Source: Pseudarthrobacter siccitolerans (GTDB lineage: Bacteria > Actinomycetota > Actinomycetes > Actinomycetales > Micrococcaceae). Taken from it: a stretch of DNA of 64,000 nt. The position numbers and the translations under genes are program-made. Below, piece after piece: positions 17,037 to 25,909 of the stretch (its first letter is position 1; each line of letters begins with the position of its first letter). The stretch lies in NCBI RefSeq assembly GCF_001046895.1, contig NZ_CAQI01000059.1, forward strand, positions 248,001 through 312,000, in the 5' to 3' direction. The notes below the pieces were generated by a model. It ran no database searches. It saw only the letters and a list, made by a program, of their open reading frames with translations, and was not told the origin of the DNA.

Positions 17037-18140
17037 GTGAAGCTGCTCGCCGAGATGTTCAGTATTGGTCCCGGCAACAAGGACCACCACCCCGCGCTGC
17101 GGTGCGCCGTGGGCGTCTTCGTTCCGCTCCTTACCCTGGTGCTCCTGGGCCGGCTGGACCTCGCCATCTTCGCATCCTTCGGCGCCTTCACCGGCATCTA
17201 TGGCCGTGGCGAACCCCATGGCACCCGGTTCGCGCTGCAGTTGCGCGCGGGTCTGCTGATGCTCGCCGTCATCCTGCTGGCCACGCTGGCCGCCAGGACT
17301 GCCACAGTCCTGAACCTCGACACCGCCGGCACCGCCTGGCTCCTGGTTCCCGCCACCACCCTCGTGGCCGGCGCCTGTTCGCTGCTCATCTCCTGGTGGC
17401 GGATCCGCCCAGCGGGCTCGCTGTTCCACATTTTCGCGTTTGCGGCCATCGGCTCCATACCTAACCAGCCACCGCTGTGGCAGGCCATGCTGGTGGCCGC
17501 GCTCACCTCCGCGTTCTGCCTGCTGATCGGCTTCTCGGCGAGGATCCTGCCCGGCCACCGCACCCCCTGGGTCCGGCCACGGCCTGTGCGGCGCACGCCC
17601 AACGAGAAACGCGCGGCCTGGCTGGAGGGCCTGGGCTACCTCATCGCCGCGGGCCTGGCCGGTTCCCTGGCCACCTGGGCCGGGGAACTGCTGGGCTTCG
17701 GGCACAACTACTGGGCCATGGTTGCGGCCGTGGTGCCGCTCGTGGGGCACACCACCAGGCACCGCGTGCGCCGCGGCGTCCAAAGGATCATCGGCACCAT
17801 CCTTGGCCTGGTGATCCTGGCCGGGATTGTGCTGCTGCACCTGGAGCCGTGGCAGACCGTGCTGGTGATGGCCCTGTGCCAGTTCGGCGCCGAAATGTTC
17901 ATCATCCGCCAATACCTGCTCGCGCAGCTCTTCGTGACGCCCCTGGCCCTGATCTCCACCCTCCTGGTGGTGCCGTCCCCGCCCGGCATCCTGCTCCGGG
18001 ACCGCATCATCGAGACGGTGATCGGGGCCGCCGTCGGTATTGCCGTGGTGCTGGCACCGGGAGCATGGCGCCGTTTCCGGGAACGCACGACGGCGCGTCC
18101 CGGCAACGTGCCCCACTCCCCGACTGCACGTCGGGGGTAG
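17037..18140 (+). CDS. FUSC-family membrane transporter-like protein
   Basis: 367-residue polytopic membrane protein with two hydrophobic blocks of about six helices each (roughly 15-160 and 200-330) separated by a basic cytoplasmic segment. The second block carries the aromatic-acid exporter/fusaric-acid-resistance (FUSC) signature around GHNYWAMVAAVVPL and RRGVQRIIGTILGL. Efflux of aromatic acids is typical of the family and would suit the catabolic neighbourhood, but is inferred. GTG 17037 is chosen because AGGAAGG at 17021-17027 precedes it; the frame is open upstream to 16860. TAGGAT at 16966-16971 is a candidate -10. Confidence 0.78.
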   Translation: MKLLAEMFSIGPGNKDHHPALRCAVGVFVPLLTLVLLGRLDLAIFASFGAFTGIYGRGEPHGTRFALQLRAGLLMLAVILLATLAARTATVLNLDTAGTAWLLVPATTLVAGACSLLISWWRIRPAGSLFHIFAFAAIGSIPNQPPLWQAMLVAALTSAFCLLIGFSARILPGHRTPWVRPRPVRRTPNEKRAAWLEGLGYLIAAGLAGSLATWAGELLGFGHNYWAMVAAVVPLVGHTTRHRVRRGVQRIIGTILGLVILAGIVLLHLEPWQTVLVMALCQFGAEMFIIRQYLLAQLFVTPLALISTLLVVPSPPGILLRDRIIETVIGAAVGIAVVLAPGAWRRFRERTTARPGNVPHSPTARRG

Positions 18141-18152
18141 GCTGAAAGCATC

Positions 18153-18165
18153 CCATTGAACGGAA
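18153..18165 (+). promoter_or_regulatory. Copy 1 of a 13-nt motif shared with the pobA upstream region
   Basis: CCATTGAACGGAA lies 10 bp downstream of a TAGGCT hexamer (18138-18143, possible -10) and 10 nt upstream of the IclR start. The identical 13-mer recurs at 18926-18938 before pobA. Two exact copies flanking an IclR-family gene suggest its binding site, with autoregulation and pobA control. Confidence 0.45.
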
Positions 18166-18175
18166 ACGGGGGTGT

Positions 18176-18922
18176 GTGGTGGCCAACTCGGCCTCGGGCG
18201 ACTCAGTGGTGGACAGGATTGTCCGGCTGATCGCGGCCTTCCCCCAGGACGTCGGCGCCCTGCAGCTCTCGGAACTGGCCTCCCGCGCCGGTTTGCCGCT
18301 GACTACCACCCACCGCCTGGTCCGCCAGCTCGCCGGGCACGGACTGCTGGACACCGGCCCCGGCGGTACCGTGCGGCCCGGGCTGCGGCTGTGGGAGCTG
18401 GTGAACCGCACATCCCCGGCCCTGGCGCTGCGCCAGGCGGCCATGCCGTTTATGGAGGACATCCAGCACGTCCTGAACCAGAACGTGAACCTCGCGGTGC
18501 TGGACGGCTGGGAGGCACTCTTTGTGGAACGGCTGTCCCGGCGCGGCTCGGTGGCCAACCGTGCCCAGGTGGCCGGGAGGATGCCCGTGCACATCTCATC
18601 CGCCGGGCTGGCGCTGATGGCGCACCAGGACAAGGGGCTCCAGGGGGAGTACCTGGAGCAGTTCGCCGACCCGGACGGGAAGCTCACCAAGGATGACGTC
18701 CGGAGCCTGCTGGCCGAGACGGCCCGCCAGGGCTTTGCCCAGCTGAAGGGCGTGGTGGATCCGGACACCTGGGGGATCGCCGTCCCGGTGCTCAACCGCA
18801 GGCAACGCGCGGTGGCATCGCTTGGCGTCGTGGTTCCGTTGCGGGAGATGCGCCTGCAGGCGCTGGTGCCCGCACTGCAGACCGCCGCCCGGGGCATCGC
18901 CCGGCAGCTCCCCGAATCCTAG
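18176..18922 (+). CDS. IclR-family regulator next to pobA (PobR-like)
   Basis: 248-residue IclR protein: HTH at about 28-75 (LSELASRAGLPLTTTHRLVRQL) and effector domain from about 90, with the ISSAGLALMA stretch in place of the usual TAxGKA. It immediately precedes pobA on the same strand, so response to 4-hydroxybenzoate is likely; IclR-type PobR regulators are known in other bacteria. The GTG at 18176 is followed directly by a second GTG at 18179, and either could be used; a GGGGG run precedes them. Confidence 0.88.
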   Translation: MVANSASGDSVVDRIVRLIAAFPQDVGALQLSELASRAGLPLTTTHRLVRQLAGHGLLDTGPGGTVRPGLRLWELVNRTSPALALRQAAMPFMEDIQHVLNQNVNLAVLDGWEALFVERLSRRGSVANRAQVAGRMPVHISSAGLALMAHQDKGLQGEYLEQFADPDGKLTKDDVRSLLAETARQGFAQLKGVVDPDTWGIAVPVLNRRQRAVASLGVVVPLREMRLQALVPALQTAARGIARQLPES

Positions 18923-18925
18923 TCA

Positions 18926-18938
18926 CCATTGAACGGAA
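18926..18938 (+). promoter_or_regulatory. Copy 2 of the 13-nt motif, upstream of pobA
   Basis: CCATTGAACGGAA, identical to 18153-18165, starts 4 nt after the IclR stop and 109 nt before the pobA ATG. The copy continues into GAATTC here, making GAA-N3-GAATTC. It is the best candidate operator for pobA in the 112-bp gap. Confidence 0.45.
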
Positions 18939-19034
18939 TTCTCGTGGTGGGAGTCACTGCCGGTGGCGCACACTGAGTGCCAGACCCACCCACCGGCGCC
19001 GCCCCTGCGGAGCCCGCAACGAAGCGAGACCCTC

Positions 19035-20225
19035 ATGGCAGCACGCAAAATCATCACCACGCAGGTGGCCATTATGGGCGCCGGCCCCGCCGGGCTGATG
19101 CTCTCCCACCTCCTGGCCAAGGCCGGCATTGAATCCACGGTCATCGAGGTCCGCAGCCACAAGGAAATATCCGAAACCGTCCGCGCCGGTATCCTGGAGC
19201 ACGGCACCGTCAACCTGCTGGTGGACAGCGGCGTATCGGACCGCGTGCTGCGCCACGGCGACCGGCACGACGGCATCGAACTGCGGTTCAACGGCGAGAG
19301 CCACCGCGTCGATTTCAAGGACCTGGTGGGGGAGTCCGTGTGGCTGTACCCGCAGACGGACGTCTTCCTGGACCTCGCCGCGCGCCGGAAGGACGACGGC
19401 GGCGACGTCCGCTACAGCGTCACTGACACTTCCGTCCATGATCTCGAGGGCAAGCCGAAGGTCTGGTTCACTGACGCCGACGGTGTGGAGCATGAGATCC
19501 AGGCGGACTTCCTGGTGGGTGCTGACGGCTCCCGCAGCCACTGCCGGTTCCAGATCCCGGAGGCGCACCGCAAGTGGTACTTCCATGAGTACCCGTTCGC
19601 CTGGTTCGGCATCCTGGCTGAAGCCCCGCGCAGCTCCGATGAGCTGATCTACGCCAACTCAGACAACGGATTCGCCCTGATCAGCCAGCGCACCGAAACG
19701 GTGCAGCGGATGTACTTCCAGTGCGATCCCCAGGAGAACGTTGCTGAGTGGGACGATGACCGGATCTGGGCCGAGTTCCGCAGCCGCGTCAACGGCAACG
19801 GCTTTGAGCTCAAGGAAGGCCCGGTCATCGAGAAGATGGTGCTGCCGTTCCGCAGCTTCGTCCACACCCCCATGCGGTACGGCAACCTGTTCCTGGCCGG
19901 TGACGCCGCGCACACCGTGCCGCCCACCGGAGCCAAAGGCCTGAACCTGGCCATCCATGACATCAAGGTGCTCTTCGAAGGCCTGGACAGCCACTACAAC
20001 TCCGGCTCGGACCGGCTGCTGGAGACGTACAGCGACCGGGCCCTGGAGCGGGTGTGGAAGGCGCAGCAGTTCTCCTACTGGATGACCACCATGCTGCACA
20101 CCCCCGCCGATGCGGACGACTTCTCCCGTGCCCGCCAGTTGGGCGAGCTGAACTCCGTGGTCTCGTCCCGGCACGGCATGGCCTACCTCGCCGAGGCCTA
20201 CACCGGCTGGCCGGGCGCGAGCTAA
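19035..20225 (+). CDS. pobA: 4-hydroxybenzoate 3-monooxygenase
   Basis: FAD-dependent hydroxylase turning 4-hydroxybenzoate into protocatechuate, the substrate of the pca genes. The 396-residue protein matches PobA in length and has GAGPAG at 15-20 for FAD, GADGSRS in the middle, the Ser-x-Arg substrate-binding pair in ALISQRTETVQRMYF, and LAGDAAHTVPPTGAKGLNLA for the flavin. ATG 19035 gives the canonical N-terminus; the frame is open to 18963 but without a ribosome site, and only a weak GAG precedes 19035. The 3' end overlaps the convergent tetR stop by 4 nt. Confidence 0.94.
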   Translation: MAARKIITTQVAIMGAGPAGLMLSHLLAKAGIESTVIEVRSHKEISETVRAGILEHGTVNLLVDSGVSDRVLRHGDRHDGIELRFNGESHRVDFKDLVGESVWLYPQTDVFLDLAARRKDDGGDVRYSVTDTSVHDLEGKPKVWFTDADGVEHEIQADFLVGADGSRSHCRFQIPEAHRKWYFHEYPFAWFGILAEAPRSSDELIYANSDNGFALISQRTETVQRMYFQCDPQENVAEWDDDRIWAEFRSRVNGNGFELKEGPVIEKMVLPFRSFVHTPMRYGNLFLAGDAAHTVPPTGAKGLNLAIHDIKVLFEGLDSHYNSGSDRLLETYSDRALERVWKAQQFSYWMTTMLHTPADADDFSRARQLGELNSVVSSRHGMAYLAEAYTGWPGAS

Positions 20226-20758
20226 CCCAGCAGGCGCCGGACCGCTGAGGCGATGGCTGTAGGGTCCGGCTCCTCGTCCCGCCTGACGGTGAGCAAGTGG
20301 AGCATCACGCCGTCGCCATAGTCCGCCAGATCCCGTGCACGGGCGGGAGCATCGGCAATCCCCAATGCGGTGAGGGCCTGTTCCAGGCCGCCCACCAGCC
20401 GGAAGTGCCCGGCTGTTACCGACTCTGGTTTATCCAGGGAGAGGGCCAGGCGGGCGCGGGTGAGGCCCGCGTGCTGCCCGGCCAGGGCAATCACCAGGGC
20501 GGCCAGTTGGCTTGCCAGCTCCTCGATGTTCTGCGGCGGACCGGCCGGTCCCTGGTCCTGCAGGAGTGCGGCGTCCACCTGCTCCAGGCGGTCCAGTACC
20601 GCTGCAACGAGGGCGGCCCGGCTCCGGTAGTAGTTGGACGTGGTGCCTTCCGCCAGGTTTGCTGCCGCGTCCACTGCCCGGTGGGTGAGGCCCTTCATTC
20701 CCTTGGCAGCCACCACGGTGAGGGCGGCATCAAGAAGTTGGGTCCGGCGGTCAGGCAT
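20222..20758 (-). CDS. TetR-family regulator
   Basis: 178-residue TetR protein with an N-terminal HTH (about 5-50: LLDAALTVVAAKGMKGLTHRAVDAAANLAEGT in parts, ending SNYYRSRAAL). Divergent from a FAD monooxygenase gene with only 54 bp between starts, so it most likely represses that gene. There is no ribosome-binding site: the -10-like TACACT ends 6 nt before the ATG, suggesting a leaderless transcript. The frame continues upstream as a long open shadow inside the neighbour, which is rejected. Confidence 0.85.
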   Translation of the reverse strand: MPDRRTQLLDAALTVVAAKGMKGLTHRAVDAAANLAEGTTSNYYRSRAALVAAVLDRLEQVDAALLQDQGPAGPPQNIEELASQLAALVIALAGQHAGLTRARLALSLDKPESVTAGHFRLVGGLEQALTALGIADAPARARDLADYGDGVMLHLLTVRRDEEPDPTAIASAVRRLLG

Positions 20759-20764
20759 GGGCCC

Positions 20765-20805
20765 AGTGTATTGCCCCTTCCGATCCACTACAAAAGTAGT
20801 AGAAT
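20765..20805. promoter_or_regulatory. Divergent promoters sharing a palindromic TetR operator
   Basis: On the minus strand TTGTAG (20788-20793) and TACACT (20765-20770) form a -35/-10 pair with 17-nt spacing for the tetR gene. On the plus strand TAGAAT (20800-20805) is the -10 for the monooxygenase, 7 nt before its ATG. A perfect palindrome ACTAC-AAAA-GTAGT (20787-20800) overlaps the tetR -35 and touches the other -10, so one bound repressor would block both. Confidence 0.6.
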
Positions 20806-20812
20806 CGGCCGC

Positions 20813-21868
20813 ATGGAAACAATCTCGATTGTTGGCGGCGGCATTGCCGGCCTGGCGCTGGCCTCGTGCCTGGACCCGAACCGCTTCGAGGTGACGGTTT
20901 ACGAGAAGCGGCCGGAGCTGCCCACCGTGGGCAACGCGCTGGGAATGTGGCCCAACGCCCAACGCGCCCTGGCCCGGCTTGGAGTCCTGGATGAGGCGCG
21001 GGCCGTCAGCCCGGTCCTTGGCAGCGGGTCGCTCCGTAACGGTGCCGGCGAGCCCTGGGTTACTGTCAACGCGGGTGGCATGTTCGCGATTTCCCGCATC
21101 GACCTGCTGCGGCTCCTTGACGCCGCCGTACCCGGCACGGTCCGCCGGGTCACGGACCATGTCCAGGCGCTGCCAGCCCATGGCGGCCTGGTGGTAGGGG
21201 CCGACGGCGTGCACAGCCTGGTCCGCCGTGAGGGCTGGGGCAGCCGCAGCGCGGCAAAACTCACGCCCTATCTCGCCCTGCGCGGGACCCTTCCCTCCAC
21301 GGTCAGCCCGGACGTGGTGGGCGAGTACTGGGGCCGCGGCGACATCTTCGGCATTGCCGCCGCCCGGGGCGGCATGTTCTGGTACGCCAGTTACCGGTCC
21401 GGGCTGGGCCCGTATGGCATCGACGCGGCCGCAGCCCTGGAACAGGCCCGGGAGCGCTTCGCGGGCCATTCGCCGGCCATTCGGCAGGTGCTGGCGGCCG
21501 CCACGGCCCAAGCCTGCCTGGTGCAGCGGATCTGGACGACTCCCCGCTTGAAGTCCTTCGTCCGGGGCAGGACAGTGCTCATCGGTGACGCCGCGCACGC
21601 CATGGCCCCGACCCTCGGACGTGGCGCCTGTGAATCCCTGGTGGACGCAGTCACGCTGGCTGACCTCCTCAATACGCTGCCCGTGGAGCAGGCACTCAAG
21701 TCCTACGACCGGCAGCGCCGCCTGCGGACCCGTGCGCTGAGCCTGGCATCCTCGGCGCTCGCGCGCGTGGCCCTGGCGGAGGGCGGCCAGCCCCTGCGTG
21801 ACCGGCTGCTCAGGCTGGCCCGACGGCGGCAGGCGGGTGCCGTCGTCGGCAGCAGTTCCGCAGTCTGA
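20813..21868 (+). CDS. FAD-dependent monooxygenase
   Basis: 351-residue class A flavoprotein monooxygenase: GGGIAG dinucleotide motif at residues 8-13, GADGVHSLVRRE near the middle and LIGDAAHAMAPTLGRGA for the FAD. It resembles salicylate hydroxylase/kynurenine monooxygenase-type enzymes, but the substrate is not deducible. ATG 20813 places the FAD motif correctly, and the divergent TetR gene supports inducible expression. The frame is open far upstream through the TetR gene and is not used. The stop abuts the stop of the convergent ABC permease with no spacer. Confidence 0.82.
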   Translation: METISIVGGGIAGLALASCLDPNRFEVTVYEKRPELPTVGNALGMWPNAQRALARLGVLDEARAVSPVLGSGSLRNGAGEPWVTVNAGGMFAISRIDLLRLLDAAVPGTVRRVTDHVQALPAHGGLVVGADGVHSLVRREGWGSRSAAKLTPYLALRGTLPSTVSPDVVGEYWGRGDIFGIAAARGGMFWYASYRSGLGPYGIDAAAALEQARERFAGHSPAIRQVLAAATAQACLVQRIWTTPRLKSFVRGRTVLIGDAAHAMAPTLGRGACESLVDAVTLADLLNTLPVEQALKSYDRQRRLRTRALSLASSALARVALAEGGQPLRDRLLRLARRRQAGAVVGSSSAV

Positions 21869-23689
21869 TCAGCGGACAGGAGCGGCAGCCTTCCCTGCAT
21901 CGTCGCCGGACATCATGCCGCTGCCCAGCGCCGGACCGGCGACTGCTGCGGGAGGAGGCGCCGCAGACAGCCGTCTCTTGCCCGGCCCTTTCCCGCGCGA
22001 CCGGCCGTACACCAGGTACATCGTGATTCCGGTGATGACCATCAGCAGCACCGTGTACACAAAAGTGTTGGCGATGCCCTCAGTACCCTCGGCGCCGTCG
22101 GTGTTGGCTTTGATCACCAGACCCAGGGGCTGGACCAGCGGATGGGCCAGGAAGATGGCCGTGTCGTAGTCGTCCAGCAGGCTGTTGAAGTTCAGGGCGG
22201 TGATGGCGGCTGCCGCCGGCAGCACCAGCGGCAGCAGGATCCGCCGGAACACGTAGAGGGTCTTGGCACCCATGATGGCCGCCGCCTCCTCGAGCGAGGA
22301 ATTCACGGAGGCGAAGGACGCCTTGAGCATCCGGAGCGTAAACGGGATCTTGACCGTCACAAAGGCGATCAGCAGGATCACCGTGGTGCCGGTGAGGACA
22401 GCGCCGCCCACCAGGGGATTGGGGTGGTCGTAACTGATGATCAGGCCCAGTGCGAGCAGTGCCGAGGGCAGGATCCACGGGATGTGCAGCAGGTATTCGA
22501 AGGCAGTGGACACCCAGTTCCGGTACTTCTGCAGCAGGCGGGCCACGAAGAGCAGGCCGCCGACGGCGATCAGGGCTGCCAGGGCGCTGTACACCACGCT
22601 GACGATGAACGGCCGCAGCCCCGACTGCTGCGTCAGGACCCGCGTGTAGTTCTCCAGGGTCAGGCTTCCCAGGGAGAGCTGCCCGGTCTGGATGGCGGCG
22701 CCGTCGGCAAACGAGTACAGCACAATCAGGAGCACCGGCAGGGTGTACACGGCAAAGAGCAGGTACGCCAGGGTGTGGACAAGCGCGTTGGCCACCGGAT
22801 TGGTGATCTGCTGCTTCTGCAGGGCCGAGGACACCTTTGACACCGAAAAGTACGTGCCCCCTTTTTCGAGCCGGGACATTACGGCGAGCATCAGGATGGT
22901 GGCCACGCCCAGGATGACCGCCAGCAGGGCGGCGAGGTCGCGGGACGTTGGGCTGTTGGTGAAGGTCAGGATCATGGGCGTGATGGTCTGGAAGTCCCGG
23001 CCGCCCAGCACCTGCGGGGCGCTCAAAGCGCCGAGGCCGGTCAGGAAGGACAGGATGGTGACGGCGAACAGCGTGGGCTTGAGCATGGGCAGCACAATCC
23101 GCCGGAGGATGGTCCAGGTGGAAGCGCCGAGGTTCCTGGCCGCCTCCACGGTTTGGTAGTCGATGCCCTTCAACGCGTTGGCCACAAACAGCATGTGGTT
23201 GGTGGTGGTGGCAAAAGTCATCACCACCAGGACCGCGAAGAACCCTGAGAACCAGCCCGGATCCAGGCTTGGGAACAACTTGACCAGCAGGGACGTGACA
23301 ATGCCTTTGTCCCCGTAGATGAACTTGTACCCTGCAGCCAGCACAATGCCGCCGTAGATAAAGGTGGAGGCGTAGCCCAGAAACAGGATCCTGGATCCCC
23401 TGATCCGGAAGTAGTGGGTCACCAGGACAATAAAAATCCCCACCAGGTTCACCGTGATGGACAACGCGACGGCGAGCAGGAAACTGTTCCCCAGGGCCTT
23501 CATGGCCCGTTGGGAGGAGAAGAGTTTTTCTGCGGCCCGGCCGGAGAAACTGCCGTCCGGGAAGAACGTCGCCATCAGGATATTTACGTTGGGCCACACC
23601 AGGAACGCGGCGATGAACCAGGTGAGAACAACACCCACCACCAGGACAAAGGGGGAGCGGGCCATGCTGCGGACCGGCGTGCCGCTCAT
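21869..23689 (-). CDS. Fused Fe(III)-type ABC transporter permease (two modules)
   Basis: 606-residue polytopic protein of about 12 helices with two BPD_transp_1 modules, each with an EAA loop: VEAARNLGASTWTILRRI in the first half and LEEAAAIMGAKTLYVFRRI in the second. Single-chain double permeases of this kind are typical of FbpB-like iron(III) and some phosphonate/thiamine importers. It ends in a Pro/Ala/Gly-rich cytoplasmic tail. The ATG overlaps the stop of the ATPase gene by 4 nt; the operon order is binding protein, ATPase, permease. Confidence 0.88.
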   Translation of the reverse strand: MSGTPVRSMARSPFVLVVGVVLTWFIAAFLVWPNVNILMATFFPDGSFSGRAAEKLFSSQRAMKALGNSFLLAVALSITVNLVGIFIVLVTHYFRIRGSRILFLGYASTFIYGGIVLAAGYKFIYGDKGIVTSLLVKLFPSLDPGWFSGFFAVLVVMTFATTTNHMLFVANALKGIDYQTVEAARNLGASTWTILRRIVLPMLKPTLFAVTILSFLTGLGALSAPQVLGGRDFQTITPMILTFTNSPTSRDLAALLAVILGVATILMLAVMSRLEKGGTYFSVSKVSSALQKQQITNPVANALVHTLAYLLFAVYTLPVLLIVLYSFADGAAIQTGQLSLGSLTLENYTRVLTQQSGLRPFIVSVVYSALAALIAVGGLLFVARLLQKYRNWVSTAFEYLLHIPWILPSALLALGLIISYDHPNPLVGGAVLTGTTVILLIAFVTVKIPFTLRMLKASFASVNSSLEEAAAIMGAKTLYVFRRILLPLVLPAAAAITALNFNSLLDDYDTAIFLAHPLVQPLGLVIKANTDGAEGTEGIANTFVYTVLLMVITGITMYLVYGRSRGKGPGKRRLSAAPPPAAVAGPALGSGMMSGDDAGKAAAPVR

Positions 23690-24753
23690 GGCAGCGGTAC
23701 CGCCTGGTCTTCCCGCTCCAAGGCAATGCCGGTCGCAGGGTGGTACTGCAGGATGTGTTCAGGCCGGAGATATACCGTGGCGTCACTTCCCGGCTCCGGC
23801 TGCGGCCCGCCGTCCTCCCGCACGAGGAGGCGGATGTCCGAGCCGTGGCTGCGCACCACGTAGCGGCTGTGCAGGCCGTGATAGGTGCGTGACAGAACTG
23901 TGCCGGGAAGTCCGACGGCGGCTCCCCCGTCCGCGCCCGGATGCAGGGACGCTTTTTCCACCCGCAGGTAGGAGCTGGCGTCCGTGCTGAGGCCCGCTCC
24001 CGAACGGCGGTTCAACTCCGCGACGAACTCCGGCGTCAGCGCCGAACTGTCCCCGATGAAGTTGCAGACGAACTCGGTTGCGGAACGGTCGTAGATCTCC
24101 TGGGGCGTACCCAGCTGCTCCACCACGCCCTTGTTGAACACCGCCACCCTGTCGCTCATCGCCAGCGCCTCGTCCTGATCGTGCGTGACGTAGACGGTGG
24201 TAATGCCGAACTGGCTTTGCAGGTCCTTCAGCTGCTGCCGCAATTGGTGCCGCAGCTTCGCGTCCAGGTTGGACAGGGGTTCATCCAGCAGCAGGATCTT
24301 GGGCCGCAGGACCAGTGCACGCGCCACCGCCACGCGCTGCTGCTGGCCCCCGGACAGTTCGGCCACGTTCTTGGCCAGCTGCTCATCGCTGAGCTCCACC
24401 CGGCGGGCGATGTCCCGGACCATGTGGTCGCTGTCCGCCGGTTTCTCTTTCCGTACCCGCAACCCGAAGGCGATGTTTTCCCAGACGCTCATGCTGGGGA
24501 AGAGGGCGTAGTTCTGGAACACCATGCCCACCTGCCTCTTGTCGCTGGGAAGCCGGGTGACATCCTTGCCGTCCACCCGCACTGTGCCTTTGGACGGCTG
24601 GATGAAGCCTGCCAATGTGCGCAGCGCCGTCGTCTTTCCGCAGCCTGAAGGCCCCAGCAGGGTAAAGAACTCGCCGGGCCGGACGTGCAGGTCCAGATGC
24701 GGGATGGCGGTGAAATCGCCAAAGGAAACTTCAATGTTGTCCAAGCGGATCAT
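23686..24753 (-). CDS. ABC transporter ATP-binding protein (Fe(III)/polyamine/sulfate class)
   Basis: 355-residue ATPase energising the fused permease: Walker A GPSGCGKTT at 34-42, signature LSGGQQQR at 133-140, Walker B ILLLDE at 153-158, switch His191, and a C-terminal TOBE-type regulatory region (about 245-350) as in FbpC/PotA/CysA proteins. The gene overlaps the permease start (ATGA) and lies 47 nt downstream of the binding protein gene. Confidence 0.92.
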   Translation of the reverse strand: MIRLDNIEVSFGDFTAIPHLDLHVRPGEFFTLLGPSGCGKTTALRTLAGFIQPSKGTVRVDGKDVTRLPSDKRQVGMVFQNYALFPSMSVWENIAFGLRVRKEKPADSDHMVRDIARRVELSDEQLAKNVAELSGGQQQRVAVARALVLRPKILLLDEPLSNLDAKLRHQLRQQLKDLQSQFGITTVYVTHDQDEALAMSDRVAVFNKGVVEQLGTPQEIYDRSATEFVCNFIGDSSALTPEFVAELNRRSGAGLSTDASSYLRVEKASLHPGADGGAAVGLPGTVLSRTYHGLHSRYVVRSHGSDIRLLVREDGGPQPEPGSDATVYLRPEHILQYHPATGIALEREDQAVPLP

Positions 24754-24800
24754 GGCTAACCTGTCTGGTGGAACGGCTGGGCGGAGGGCAGGAGCGCCAG

Positions 24801-25877
24801 TTACGTCATGTACTCGAGTTCGATTTTCTCCACCCAGGCGCCCATGTTCTCCTGCACGAACTCCCAGTCAATGTCCTGCTGCTTGAGGTCGGCGAAGAAG
24901 TCCACCACGTCCGGGTTGGCTTTGGCCTGGGCCGCCTCGTTCACGGGCATGGAGTTGAACTGCTGCGCAAACTCGCCCTGGACCTCGGCGCTGCCGAACC
25001 AGTCGATGAACTTCTGCGCCTGTTCCTTCTTTTTGGTGCCCTTCACCAGCGCTATCTGCTCCACGGCCAGGGGCACCCCGACGGACGGGATCACGGTCTC
25101 GACGTTGACGTTGAAGGACTTTTCGCGGTCGGCGATGATCGATGACGGCATCTGGCCCATGTCCACTTCACCGGAGGCGATGCGGGCAAAGAGGTCAGTC
25201 TTGGCAACAGCAGGACTGCCGTTCTGGAAGTACTGCTCCACCTGCTTCCAGCCTTCGTCCGAGATGCCCAGATCGCCGGAGTCATCACGATAGCGGCTGA
25301 GGATGCCCGCAAAAACAAGCTGGGCTGTGGCGGTGCCCAGGCCGGTGACACGTTCGTAGCGGGCTTTGAACTCGTCCTTTGTCCAGAGGTCGGTCCAGTC
25401 CTGCGGCGCGGCCTCCTTGGAGAATTTGTCGGAGTTATAGCCCAGGAGGATGGCCTGTTTGACCAGGGGCCAGTAGGCTTCACCGTCCGCCAGTTCCGGG
25501 TCAACGTCACCGGCCCACGCCGGCTCGTACGGTTCAAGAACGCCTTCGGCTTTGATCTGGGAAAAGTACATGTTGTTCAGGCCGAAAGCGACATCTGCAA
25601 TCGGGTTGTTTTTCTCGGCGATCAGCTTGTTGGTGGCGTCAGCGCCGCCGGCTCCCACGATCTCGATCTTGAAACCGGCCCCGGCGGCCTTTGCGGTGAG
25701 CCAGTCGCCGCGGCCTTCGCCGTTGGAGTTGGTGTAGACCACAAGGGTTTCGCCGGAACCGCCGGCAGGTGCCGTGGACGGACCACCCGAGGCGGCTGGT
25801 GTTGCTGCTTGCCCGCCGCATCCGGCAAGAAGGGTGGCGGCGACGGCGGCGGCAACCAAAGTCTGGAATTTACGCAC
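24801..25877 (-). CDS. ABC transporter substrate-binding lipoprotein
   Basis: 358-residue exported lipoprotein: signal peptide with lipobox LLAGC (Cys20), a Gly/Ala/Ser linker, then an extracellular solute-binding family 1 fold (VVYTNSNGEG, YNSDKFSKEAAPQDWTDLW). Homologues bind ferric iron, 2-aminoethylphosphonate or thiamine; the ligand here is unknown. GTG 25877 is the only usable start because an in-frame TGA lies 4 codons upstream. It has no clear ribosome-binding site. Two palindromes lie within 100 bp upstream. Confidence 0.85.
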   Translation of the reverse strand: MRKFQTLVAAAVAATLLAGCGGQAATPAASGGPSTAPAGGSGETLVVYTNSNGEGRGDWLTAKAAGAGFKIEIVGAGGADATNKLIAEKNNPIADVAFGLNNMYFSQIKAEGVLEPYEPAWAGDVDPELADGEAYWPLVKQAILLGYNSDKFSKEAAPQDWTDLWTKDEFKARYERVTGLGTATAQLVFAGILSRYRDDSGDLGISDEGWKQVEQYFQNGSPAVAKTDLFARIASGEVDMGQMPSSIIADREKSFNVNVETVIPSVGVPLAVEQIALVKGTKKKEQAQKFIDWFGSAEVQGEFAQQFNSMPVNEAAQAKANPDVVDFFADLKQQDIDWEFVQENMGAWVEKIELEYMT

Positions 25878-25909
25878 GATCAGGACTCATTTCTGGACTG
25901 GAATCGGAG

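Noticed and set aside
20759..21598. 458-codon extension of the tetR frame upstream through the FAD monooxygenase
   Set aside because: The TetR HTH begins at the ATG at 20758 and the upstream part is antisense to the monooxygenase; its composition is shadow-like.
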